64,000 bases of DNA, from assembly GCF_036885195.1 (NCBI RefSeq), contig NZ_CP133656.1, positions 2,852,001-2,916,000 of the forward strand, written 5' to 3'. This document shows positions 10,049 to 22,500 of this stretch, piece by piece (position 1 is the stretch's first letter; every line of letters begins with the position of its first letter). The stretch comes from Pectobacterium cacticida (lineage in GTDB: Bacteria > Pseudomonadota > Gammaproteobacteria > Enterobacterales > Enterobacteriaceae). The translations under genes were made by a program, and so were the position numbers. The notes below the pieces were generated by a model. It searched no databases. It worked only from the letters and a program-made list of their open reading frames with translations, and was not told the origin of the DNA.

Positions 10049-10372
10049 TTACAGCATCGTCTCTTCATCATCGCCAATCAGCTTATTTAACCCCCCATTT
10101 AGCGCCTCACGCGCCTGAGCACGCCCCATCAGTTTGAGTTGCGCCGCGGGCGGGAAATCAGTGATCGTAATCAAGCCTTTGTGCATCAGTACCTGAATCA
10201 AATCCTCAAGGACGCGAACCATCTCCAGATCGCTCTGGCGTAGTTGCTGAAGCCCTTGTTGCCATGCTATTGCTTCTGGAGAATCCAGCGGCAGCTCTTC
10301 GGTCATCTCAGGAAAAGGCGTTTCTTCCGCCCGAATCAAACGACCCTCGCTGTTACGTTGAATGTACAACAT
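10049..10372 (-). CDS. Small conserved protein found beside Lap loci ('tryptophan synthase subunit beta like' family)
   Basis: A 107-residue soluble, acidic protein beginning MLYIQRNSEGRLI, a short beta-strand-like start followed by a predicted helical core (residues about 30-70: LQQLRQSDLEMVRVLEDLI) and a C-terminal helix. It resembles small proteins that databases label 'tryptophan synthase subunit beta like'; nothing in the sequence supports a catalytic tryptophan-synthase role. A strong ribosome site (GGAGG, 8 nt before the ATG) supports translation. It lies just downstream of the adhesin terminator on the same strand and convergent with lapD. I recall relatives next to lapD/lapG genes in Pseudomonas (knowledge, not checked), which hints at a role with the adhesin system. 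The function is unknown. Confidence 0.75.
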   Translation of the reverse strand: MLYIQRNSEGRLIRAEETPFPEMTEELPLDSPEAIAWQQGLQQLRQSDLEMVRVLEDLIQVLMHKGLITITDFPPAAQLKLMGRAQAREALNGGLNKLIGDDEETML

Positions 10373-10443
10373 CGCTCAAACCTCCAAAAAAGGCGCCAAA
10401 AGGGTTTTTAACCCACGAGGCTATCGATAGGGTACTTATTCTA

Positions 10444-10488
10444 TAAAAAAACTGGCGCTGGGATGCAAATGCCTTCCCAGTCGCCAGT
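10444..10488 (-). terminator. Rho-independent terminator of the giant adhesin gene
   Basis: On the minus strand, ACTGGCGACTGGGA pairs with TCCCAGCGCCAGT (one bulged base) around a loop of about 11 nt, followed directly by TTTTTTT. It begins 14 nt after the adhesin stop codon. It separates the adhesin transcript from the small 107-residue gene downstream. Confidence 0.9.
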
Positions 10489-10502
10489 CAGAGCGGTGGT
10501 TT

Positions 10503-13500
10503 TTACACGTGGTTTTCAGGCTTAGCGATCAGATGGTCCATCACATCGCCGGTATAACCTTCCAGCGTGATAGACACATCGACGGTTCCTCCTTTCGCCG
10601 CCTGCTCACCAGTGAAGTCCCCTTTGGTACTCACCTCAATCACCTGAGATCCGTCAACCATGTTGGTACGAATATAGCTGGCGATATCCGCCGTACCATT
10701 CAGTTCATTCAGTAAACCACTCAGATCGAGCTTATCGCCTTCGTCCGGATTGAAATCCTTGACGATATCATGCCCAAAATCCCCTTTCTGCCACGTAAAG
10801 GTATCCGCCCCTTTACCGCCAGTCAGTATCGTATCGCCACTTCCCGCGATCAGGATATCATCGCCATCACCGCCAATGAGCGACCTAACCGCCCCTTCAG
10901 TAGAAGACGCGCTGCCATGTTCATCAAGCAACGTTGAAACGCGGTGCGCAGCGGCCAGATCATCATGAGGCTGCGACGCATCCAACGTACTATCATCCAC
11001 ATGTTCCACGGCGCTGAAACGCTGGGCGGCCAATGCCGCCGCAGGCTCGGCAGATAACGACTCCGTCGCCGGCTTGCTCGCGTTGCCTTCGGCATCCGTC
11101 ACCGTGATGCTGATCGCCTTGCCCGCAGTATCCGTGGTCGTAAACTCCAGATGCGAAAGGAATTTATTCCAGGCATCAATATGTTGTGGTTTATCGGCGC
11201 TCACCATCAGCGTGCCATTGTCACCGCGATCGACATGGAACGTGTTATCACCGTACAGCTTCAACACATCATCTTTGGTGAAACCGTTAACTTTGATTTC
11301 TGCATGACTTAGCATGGTCGAATCATCGTCGGTAATCACCACGGCCGCCTTGAAGGTGGTCTTAACACCTTCGCCGGGCTGATCGCCGCTATTGTCCGGC
11401 ACCACCAGCTTGAAGGAGCCGATTTGGATGTCGTCGGCCACTCCAGTCGTTTTTGGTGTCCAGTACTCCACTGCGAGCTTCCCATCTCCATCTTTTGTCA
11501 GCGCATCGTCTGGGAGCTTAATTGATATATGACTAAGCTTATCATCCAAATAATCAGGATCGTTCCGACGGCCAGTTTCTAGATAGTTTTTCGCCCAAGT
11601 CAACAAATCAGCCTGTTCCCCATATGAGTATTCAACACCATTTAACACAAATGAGGTACCTGGCCGAAGCACTTCAACGGCAGCATTACGAGCTCCCTCA
11701 GGAAAAGGTGCAATCCAATCCCCATTCTCATCTTCGTAATTTCCTGGTGCTTGCCAATCATAGGGAACCTCATCGGGTGTCGTTATCTGCAGCAAAGCTA
11801 CTCCATTAAAATAGATAATAGCCTGCATTGGAGCACCATTTGGCCCACTATCACCTGTAATACCGTTATTCCAACCAATATCTAATTCAACTGTTGTATT
11901 GTCAGGAAGCTTGCCTATATCTACGGTTGCTGTTGATTCGACACGCACTGGTTTATCTCGAGAGATATTATTGTCATCAACTGTCAATAGACCTTTGTCT
12001 GCATCATTCGTGCTTACCGGGCCTTGCACAACCTTCCAAGCCCCGCCCAATGGATTTTGGTCATCGCCATCAAAGCCGCCGCCGGGCAAAGTGATTTCTT
12101 CCGTTTCCGCCGTCAGCGTCAACTCGACCTCTGGTGCCTTCTGCTCAGGCATATTATTAGGTGTGCCCTTCAAGACCAGAACCAAATCAGCCGATGCACC
12201 ATCGCCATCAGCGTCAATCACTGAATAAGTAAACCGAATATCGTCCTGCTCATTCACGGTCATATTGTCACGTGCTTCACGGCTCATCTCAAATGTGTAT
12301 GAACCATCCGCCTTGCCAATAAATGTGCCGTATTCATTGACAATCTTGTAGCTGCCATCGGGTTGCTTTTCAGCATTTTCCCAAACAATGCCTTTTTCGT
12401 CACCGGCACCATCGGCACCAAAACCATAGAGATCGCCGTCTAGTTTCCCTTCGATTCTTGGCATATCATCCACAGCCGAAATCGTGGCGTAGAGATCGAA
12501 TTTATTAACAGCATCTTCCCAGGTGTACACCTTCGACACAGGATCACCATACTCGTTATTTTTGAACCCATCGATTGTGAATTCAAAAGTACGATCGCCC
12601 ACGGTGAAGGTTTTCGTCAATGTCGCCTGATCGATTTCGACAATGTCGCGCTGATCTTCCAAAGGAAGAGGTCGCGTCACCCAATGTCCAGGGGACCACC
12701 AATTACCGGGTACCCAGACACTCTCTGAGTTAGGTGTTTCGGTGTGCTTCAACTTGATCGTATGTTCGATTTCATGCGATACCCCATCGATCGTCACATT
12801 GAACTTGACCACCAAATCCGTGGTATCCAATGTCGCACCCGTCACTGGGAAATTGATGTGCGAGAAAGAACCCAGCTTGAAGGTTGAGCCCAGCAGATTA
12901 TCCGTATTCTCCCGGTACGCTTCGTTGTCATAATAATCGTATCCCGATCGACCATACCCTGTATCCCCTCCCCAACGTAAAGTCTCATAATAAGGATCAC
13001 TGTCGGTGTTGCGTGAATCGCCGTTGGCACCCCGTGCATAATTTACATTGGCAAACCCGCCTTGTAGATCGGTGAGGACAATGTCACTGACTGGCACATT
13101 TAGAACCTGCTCTGTATCTTGTGCTTCAGGGGAATCATCCTCAACCACGACTGCAATCTTCGAATTGACCGTCGAACTCTCATCCGACACCTGCACACCG
13201 ATATCAAAGCTCAGCGTATCCTCGACACCCTTGACTGGGTGATCCACCGGAGCCTTGAGATCGACGGTGTATTCGCCTGCATCATCGATCTTGACCCGCA
13301 TGACTTCGACATCGCCTGCTTTACCGGTCAGGGCCTTGCCATCGTCAGCCACTGTCCATTTCACATCGATACCGCCGGACTGGAGCGCACCATCTTGCGG
13401 AGCCACCAGGCTGACGGTCAAGCTGCTGCTGTCCGGATCATGGATATCCAGTTTGCCTGATGCGCTGGCCGAGTCTGTCGTATCCGAAGTGCCCTTGTCA

Positions 13501-16500
13501 TCCTTGATGCCTCCCGACAAGCCTTCTTCGGAAACCACTGCCGTCCCAGTACCTACCACAGGAGCAATATTGGTGACACTCAGGTTGATTTCACCTGCCT
13601 TGATCAATTCGGCTTCGAATTGTGTATCGCCGTCAACAGTAATCGACACAATCTTGTCAACTACTTGACCACTTTGCTCCAGTGTGACAGTGATTTCACC
13701 CAGCGTCTTACCGGCTTCAATAGTGATGGTCTTGCCGCTTTCCAGCGTCACGGTAATCTCTCCATGACGGTCGATCGGCAAGTTATCCTTGTTGCTCAAT
13801 TCGACTTGATAGGTAATTGTACCGCCAAGTTTAGGTTGTCCAATTGCAGAAAGAGTGGCCGTTACCTCATTAATGGTGTCTGCAACCGTCACCACCGCCT
13901 TGTCGCTGGTATCTAGGTTCTCGAAGTTGCCCCCGGTCGCGTCGGTCACCGACAGCTCGAAACTGCTGGCGTCCTTGTACACGTCCTCGCCGTTGTTGAT
14001 GTCAAACGGCGTGGAGCTGACCTTCGTGCCCGCCACATAATCCGGACCGAACGTGATTGTCGCCCCGTTGCTCAGCGTCACCGTCAACGCCGTTTGCGGC
14101 GCATGATCCAGACTGCCGGCGATCGTGGTTTGTCCCGTGCCTTCATTGACAGTCACGTCATCCAGCGTCAGCGTCACCTTGTCGCCTGCATTCGGCGTGC
14201 CCGGCTCGCCCGGATTGCCCGGCGTACCCGGCTCGTCGGTGATCGCCAGCGTGACCTTCTCACCCGCAACCAGGCTTTCAAACTGTTTGCCGCTGTCGAC
14301 CGTGGCGCGCTCCGTGATGGTCTGGATGCTGACATCCTGCGACTTGCCGCCCACGAACGCGTCGTCGGCGATCGTTTCCTTCACCGAACCCGTTGTCTGG
14401 CCCGCCGCAATCTCTATCGTCTTGCCGTTGCTCAGTGCGATTGTCAGGCCGTCGTGCTTGCTCAGGTCTGCCCCTTCCGGGCCCGTCAGCGTGACGGTGT
14501 ATTCCACCTCGTTGCCTTCCACCACCGGGTTCGGCGAGACGCTCAGTTCCGCCGTTACCTCATTAATGGTGTCCGCAACCGTCACCACCGCCTTGTCGCT
14601 GGTATCTAGGTTCTCGAAGTTGCCCCCGCTCGCGTCGGTCACCGACAGCTCGAAACTGCTGGCGTCCTTGTACACGTCCTCGCCGTTGTTGATGTCAAAC
14701 GGCGTGGAGCTGACCTTCGTGCCCGCCACATAATCCGGACCGAACGTGATTGTCGCCCCGTTGCTCAGCGTCACCGTCAACGCCGTTTGCGGCGCATGAT
14801 CCAGACTGCCGGCGATCGTGGTTTGTCCCGTGCCTTCATTGACGGTCACGTCATCCAGCGTCAGCGTCACCTTGTCGCCTGCATTCGGCGTGCCCGGCTC
14901 GCCCGGATTGCCCGGCGTACCCGGCTCGTCGGTGATCGCCAGCGTGACCTTCTCACCCGCAACCAGGCTTTCAAACTGTTTGCCGCTGTCGACCGTGGCG
15001 CGCTCCGTGATGGTCTGGATGCTGACATCCTGCGACTTGCCGCCCACGAACACGTCGTCGGCAATGGTTTCCTTCACCGAACCACTGGTCTCGCCCGCCG
15101 CAATCGTGATCGTCTTGCCGTTGTCCAGCGTGATCGTCAGGCCATCGTGCTTGCTCAGGTCTGCCCCTTCCGGGCCTTTCAGCGTGATGGTGTATTCCAC
15201 CTCGTTGCCTTCCACCACCGGGTTCGGCGAGACGCTCAGTTCCGCCGTTACCTCATTAATGGTGTCTGCAACCGTCACCACCGCCTTGTCGCTGGTATCC
15301 AGGTTCTCGAAGTTGCCCCCGGTCGCGTCGGTCACCGACAGCTCGAAACTGCTGGCGTCCTTGTACACGTCCTCGCCGTTGTTGATGTCAAACGGCGTGG
15401 AGCTGACCTTCGTGCCCGCCACATAATCCGGACCGAACGTGATTGTCGCCCCGTTGCTCAGCGTCACCGTCAACGCCGTTTGCGGCGCATGATCCAGACT
15501 GCCGGCGATCGTGGTTTGTCCCGTGCCTTCATTGACAGTCACGTCATCCAGCGTCAGCGTCACCTTGTCGCCTGCATTCGGCGTGCCCGGCTCGCCCGGA
15601 TTGCCCGGCGTACCGGGTTCGTCCGTCACCGCGACCCGCGTCGTCCCCGTGGTATTCAGCTGCTCGAATTCGCTGTCGCTGTTGTCCAGCACGCCCTTGA
15701 TGTGGTTCTCGATCGCCGGCTGGCCGCCCACAAATACATCGTCCGGCGCGGTGATCGTCACCGACCCGCTGGTCTGGCCGGCCGCAATCTCGACCACCTC
15801 GCCATTGGCCAGCTCGAATTTCACCCCATCGTGCTTCGTGAAGTCCGCAAACGCCGGCCCGGTCAGCGTCACCGTGTAGGTGATCTCCCCGCCTTCGGCC
15901 ACGCTCGTCGCATTGGCCGTCAGGGTCGCCGTCACCGGGCTTTCGGTATCGACCACCTGGATCGTCGCCGCATCGCCCAGCGTCAGGTTTTCGAACGTAG
16001 CACCATCCGCCGCCTTCGCGTCTTCCAGCGCCACACTGATGGTTTCGCTATCCTTGTAGACGTCTTCGCCTTGTTCTGGACGCTGATAGGCTACCGATGT
16101 CGTGCCTTTGGCTATCGTGACCGTCTTGCCGCCATCCAGCGTGACCACCACGTCGCGATCCACCGCCTTGTCCAGGCTCACCGTGAAGGTCTGTTCCTCG
16201 TTTTCCGCAAACGATGCCTTGTCCGCCGTGATGCTCACCGTGATCGCATCCCCGGCATTCGGCGTGCCCGGCTCGCCCGGATTGCCCGGCGTGCCGGGTT
16301 CGTCCGTCACCGCGACCCGCGTCGTCCCCGTGGTATTCAGCTGCTCGAATTCGCTGTCGCTGTTGTCCAGCACGCCCTTGATGTGATTCTCGATCGCCGG
16401 CTGGCCGCCCACAAATACATCGTCCGGCGCGGTGATCGTCACCGACCCGCTGGTCTGGCCGGCCGCAATCTCGACCACCTCGCCATTGGCCAGCTCGAAT

Positions 16501-19500
16501 TTCACCCCATCGTGCTGGCTGAAGTCCGCAAACGCCGGCCCGGTCAGCGTCACCGTGTAGGTGATCTCCCCGCCTTCGGCCACGCTCGTCGCATTGGCCG
16601 TCAGCGTCGCCGTCACCGGGCTTTCGGTATCGACCACCTGGATCGTCGCCGCATCGCCCAGCGTCAGGTTTTCGAACGCAGCACCATCCGCCGCCTTCGC
16701 GTCTTCCAGCGCCACATTGATGGTTTCGCTATCCTTGTAAACGTCTTCGCCCTGTGCGGGGCGCGCATAAGCGACTTCCGTCGTGCCTTTGGCGATCGTG
16801 ACCGTCTCGCCACCGTCGAGCGTCACCACCACGTCGCGATCCACCGCCTTGTCCAGGCTCACCGTAAAGGTCTGTTCCTCGTTTTCCGCAAACGATGCCT
16901 TGTCCGCCGTGATGCTCACCGTGATCGCATCCCCGGCATTCGGCGTGCCCGGCTCGCCCGGATTGCCCGGCGTACCGGGTTCGTCCGTCACCGCGACCCG
17001 CGTCGTCCCCGTGGTATTCAGCTGCTCGAATTCGCTGTCGCTGTTGTCCAGCACGCCCTTGATGTGGTTCTCGATCGCCGGCTGGCCGCCCACAAATACA
17101 TCGTCCGGCGCGGTGATCGTCACCGACCCGCTGGTCTGGCCGGCCGCAATCTCGACCACCTCGCCATTGGCCAGCTCGAATTTCACCCCATCGTGCTTCG
17201 TGAAGTCCGCAAACGCCGGCCCGGTCAGCGTCACCGTGTAGGTGATCTCCCCGCCTTCGGCCACGCTCGTCGCATTGGCCGTCAGGGTCGCCGTCACCGG
17301 GCTTTCGGTATCGACCACCTGGATCGTCGCCGCATCGCCCAGCGTCAGGTTCTCGAACGCAGTACCATCCGCCGCCTTCGCGCCTTCCAGCGCCACACTG
17401 ATGGTTTCGCTATCCTTGTAGACGTCTTCGCCTTGTTCTGGACGCTGATAGGCTACCGATGTCGTGCCTTTGGCGATCGTGACCGTCTTGCCACCATCCA
17501 GTGTGACCACCACGTCGCGATCCACCGCCTTGTCCAGGCTGACCGTAAAGGTCTGTTCCTCGTTTTCCGCAAACGATGCCTTGTCCGCCGTGATGCTCAC
17601 CGTGATCGCATCCCCGGCATTCGGCGTGCCCGGCTCGCCCGGATTGCCCGGCGTGCCGGGTTCGTCCGTCACCGCGACCCGCGTCGTCCCCGTGGTATTC
17701 AGCTGCTCGAATTCGCTGTCGCTGTTGTCCAGCACGCCCTTGATGTGATTCTCGATCGCCGGCTGGCCGCCCACAAATACATCGTCCGGCGCGGTGATCG
17801 TCACCGACCCGCTGGTCTGGCCGGCCGCAATCTCGACCACCTCGCCATTGGCCAGCTCGAATTTCACCCCATCGTGCTGGCTGAAGTCCGCAAACGCCGG
17901 CCCGGTCAGCGTCACCGTGTAGGTGATCTCCCCGCCTTCGGCCACGCTCGTCGCATTGGCCGTCAGCGTCGCCGTCACCGGGCTTTCGGTATCGACCACC
18001 TGGATCGTCGCCGCATCGCCCAGCGTCAGGTTTTCGAACGCAGCACCATCCGCCGCCTTCGCGTCTTCCAGCGCCACATTGATGGTTTCGCTATCCTTGT
18101 AGACGTCTTCGCCTTGTTCTGGACGCTGATAGGCTACCGATGTCGTGCCTTTGGCTATCGTGACCGTCTTGCCACCATCCAGCGTGACCACCACGTCGCG
18201 ATCCACCGCCTTGTCCAGGCTCACCGTGAAGGTCTGTTCCTCGTTTTCCGCAAACGATGCCTTGTCCGCCGTGATGCTCACCGTGATCGCATCCCCGGCA
18301 TTCGGCGTGCCCGGCTCGCCCGGATTGCCCGGCGTGCCGGGTTCGTCCGTCACCGCGACCCGCGTCGTCCCCGTGGTATTCAGCTGCTCGAATTCGCTGT
18401 CGCTGTTGTCCAGCACGCCCTTGATGTGATTCTCGATCGCCGGCTGGCCGCCCACAAATACATCGTCCGGCGCGGTGATCGTCACCGACCCGCTGGTCTG
18501 GCCGGCCGCAATCTCGACCACCTCGCCATTGGCCAGCTCGAATTTCACCCCATCGTGCTGGCTGAAGTCCGCAAACGCCGGCCCGGTCAGCGTCACCGTG
18601 TAGGTGATCTCCCCGCCTTCGGCCACGCTCGTCGCATTGGCCGTCAGCGTCGCCGTCACCGGGCTTTCGGTATCGACCACCTGGATCGTCGCCGCATCGC
18701 CCAGCGTCAGGTTTTCGAACGCAGCACCATCCGCCGCCTTCGCGTCTTCCAGCGCCACATTGATGGTTTCGCTATCCTTGTAGACGTCTTCGCCTTGTTC
18801 TGGACGCTGATAGGCTACCGATGTCGTGCCTTTGGCTATCGTGACCGTCTTGCCACCATCCAGCGTGACCACCACGTCGCGATCCACCGCCTTGTCCAGG
18901 CTCACCGTGAAGGTCTGTTCCTCGTTTTCCGCAAACGATGCCTTGTCCGCCGTGATGCTCACCGTGATCGCATCCCCGGCATTCGGCGTGCCCGGCTCGC
19001 CCGGATTGCCCGGCGTGCCGGGTTCGTCCGTCACCGCGACCCGCGTCGTCCCCGTGGTATTCAGCTGCTCGAATTCGCTGTCGCTGTTGTCCAGCACGCC
19101 CTTGATGTGATTCTCGATCGCCGGCTGGCCGCCCACAAATACATCGTCCGGCGCGGTGATCGTCACCGACCCGCTGGTCTGGCCGGCCGCAATCTCGACC
19201 ACCTCGCCATTGGCCAGCTCGAATTTCACCCCATCGTGCTTCGTGAAGTCCGCAAACGCCGGCCCGGTCAGCGTCACCGTGTAGGTGATCTCCCCGCCTT
19301 CGGCCACGCTCGTCGCATTGGCCGTCAGCGTCGCCGTCACCGGGCTTTCGGTATCGACCACCTGGATCGTCGCCGCATCGCCCAGCGTCAGGTTTTCGAA
19401 CGCAGCACCATCCGCCGCCTTCGCGTCTTCCAGCGCCACATTGATGGTTTCGCTATCCTTGTAAACGTCTTCGCCCTGTGCGGGGCGCGCATAAGCGACT

Positions 19501-22500
19501 TCCGTCGTGCCTTTGGCGATCGTGACCGTCTCGCCACCGTCGAGCGTCACCACCACGTCGCGATCCACCGCCTTGTCCAGGCTCACCGTAAAGGTCTGTT
19601 CCTCGTTTTCCGCAAACGATGCCTTGTCCGCCGTGATGCTCACCGTGATCGCATCCCCGGCATTCGGCGTGCCCGGCTCGCCCGGATTGCCCGGCGTGCC
19701 GGGTTCGTCCGTCACCGCGACCCGCGTCGTCCCCGTGGTATTCAGCTGCTCGAATTCGCTGTCGCTGTTGTCCAGCACGCCCTTGATGTGATTCTCGATC
19801 GCCGGCTGGCCGCCCACAAATACATCGTCCGGCGCGGTGATCGTCACCGACCCGCTGGTCTGGCCGGCCGCAATCTCGACCACCTCGCCATTGGCCAGCT
19901 CGAATTTCACCCCATCGTGCTTCGTGAAGTCCGCAAACGCCGGCCCGGTCAGCGTCACCGTGTAGGTGATCTCCCCGCCTTCGGCCACGCTCGTCGCATT
20001 GGCCGTCAGCGTCGCCGTCACCGGGCTTTCGGTATCGACCACCTGGATCGTCGCCGCATCGCCCAGCGTCAGGTTTTCGAACGCAGCACCATCCGCCGCC
20101 TTCGCGTCTTCCAGCGCCACATTGATGGTTTCGCTATCCTTGTAAACGTCTTCGCCCTGTGCGGGGCGCGCATAAGCGACTTCCGTCGTGCCTTTGGCGA
20201 TCGTGACCGTCTCGCCACCGTCGAGCGTCACCACCACGTCGCGATCCACCGCCTTGTCCAGGCTCACCGTAAAGGTCTGTTCCTCGTTTTCCGCAAACGA
20301 TGCCTTGTCCGCCGTGATGCTCACCGTGATCGCATCCCCGGCATTCGGCGTGCCCGGCTCGCCCGGATTGCCCGGCGTGCCGGGTTCGTCCGTCACCGCG
20401 ACCCGCGTCGTCCCCGTGGTATTCAGCTGCTCGAATTCGCTGTCGCTGTTGTCCAGCACGCCCTTGATGTGGTTCTCGATCGCCGGCTGGCCGCCCACAA
20501 ATACATCGTCCGGCGCGGTGATCGTCACCGACCCGCTGGTCTGGCCGGCCGCAATCTCGACCACCTCGCCATTGGCCAGCTCGAATTTCACCCCATCGTG
20601 CTTCGTGAAGTCCGCAAACGCCGGCCCGGTCAGCGTCACCGTGTAGGTGATCTCCCCGCCTTCGGCCACGCTCGTCGCATTGGCCGTCAGGGTCGCCGTC
20701 ACCGGGCTTTCGGTATCGACCACCTGGATCGTCGCCGCATCGCCCAGCGTCAGGTTCTCGAACGCAGTACCATCCGCCGCCTTCGCGCCTTCCAGCGCCA
20801 CACTGATGGTTTCGCTATCCTTGTAGACGTCTTCGCCTTGTTCTGGACGCTGATAGGCTACCGATGTCGTGCCTTTGGCGATCGTGACCGTCTTGCCACC
20901 ATCCAGTGTGACCACCACGTCGCGATCCACCGCCTTGTCCAGGCTGACCGTAAAGGTCTGTTCCTCGTTTTCCGCAAACGATGCCTTGTCCGCCGTGATG
21001 CTTACCGTGATCGCATCCCCGGCATTCGGCGTGCCCGGCTCGCCCGGATTGCCCGGCGTGCCGGGTTCGTCCGTCACCGCGACCCGCGTCGTCCCCGTGG
21101 TATTCAGCTGCTCGAATTCGCTGTCGCTGTTGTCCAGCACGCCCTTGATGTGATTCTCGATCGCCGGCTGGCCGCCCACAAATACATCGTCCGGCGCGGT
21201 GATCGTCACCGACCCGCTGGTCTGGCCGGCCGCAATCTCGACCACCTCGCCATTGGCCAGCTCGAATTTCACGCCATCGTGCTTCGTGAAGTCCGCAAAC
21301 GCCGGCCCGGTCAGCGTCACCGTGTAGGTGATCTCCCCGCCTTCGGCCACGCTCGTCGCATTGGCCGTCAGGGTCGCCGTCACCGGGCTTTCGGTATCGA
21401 CCACCTGGATCGTCGCCGCATCGCCCAGCGTCAGGTTCTCGAACGCAGTACCATCCGCCGCCTTCGCGCCTTCCAGCGCCACACTGATGGTTTCGCTATC
21501 CTTGTAGACGTCTTCGCCTTGTTCTGGACGCTGATAGGCTACCGATGTCGTGCCTTTGGCGATCGTGACCGTCTTGCCACCATCCAGTGTGACCACCACG
21601 TCGCGATCCACCGCCTTGTCCAGGCTGACCGTAAAGGTCTGTTCCTCGTTTTCCGCAAACGATGCCTTGTCCGCCGTGATGCTCACCGTGATCGCATCCC
21701 CGGCATTCGGCGTGCCCGGCTCGCCCGGATTGCCCGGCGTGCCGGGTTCGTCCGTCACCGCGACCCGCGTCGTCCCCGTGGTATTCAGCTGCTCGAATTC
21801 GCTGTCGCTGTTGTCCAGCACGCCCTTGATGTGATTCTCGATCGCCGGCTGGCCGCCCACAAATACATCGTCCGGCGCGGTGATCGTCACCGACCCGCTG
21901 GTCTGGCCGGCCGCAATCTCGACCACCTCGCCATTGGCCAGCTCGAATTTCACGCCATCGTGCTTCGTGAAGTCCGCAAACGCCGGCCCGGTCAGCGTCA
22001 CCGTGTAGGTGATCTCCCCGCCTTCGGCCACGCTCGTCGCATTGGCCGTCAGCGTCGCCGTCACCGGGCTTTCGGTATCGACCACCTGGATCGTCGCCGC
22101 ATCGCCCAGCGTCAGGTTCTCGAAGACTGCGTTATCTGCGCCCTTCGCGCCTTCCAGCGCCACACGGATAGTTTCTCCATCCTTGTAGACGTCTTCGCCT
22201 TGTTCTGGACGCTGATAGGCTACCGATGTCGTGCCTTTGGCTATCGTAACCGTCTTGCCGCCATCCAGCGTGACCACCACGTCGCGATCCACCGCCTTGT
22301 CCAGACTCACCGTAAACGTCTGTGCTTCGTTCTCCGCAAACGATGCCTTGTCCGCCGTGATGCTCACCGTGATCGCATCCCCGGCATTCGGCGTGCCCGG
22401 CTCGCCCGGATTGCCCGGCGTGCCCGGCTCGTCCGTCACCGCGACCCGCGTCGTCCCCGTGGTATTCAGCTGCTCGAATTCGCTGTCGCTGTTGTCCAGC

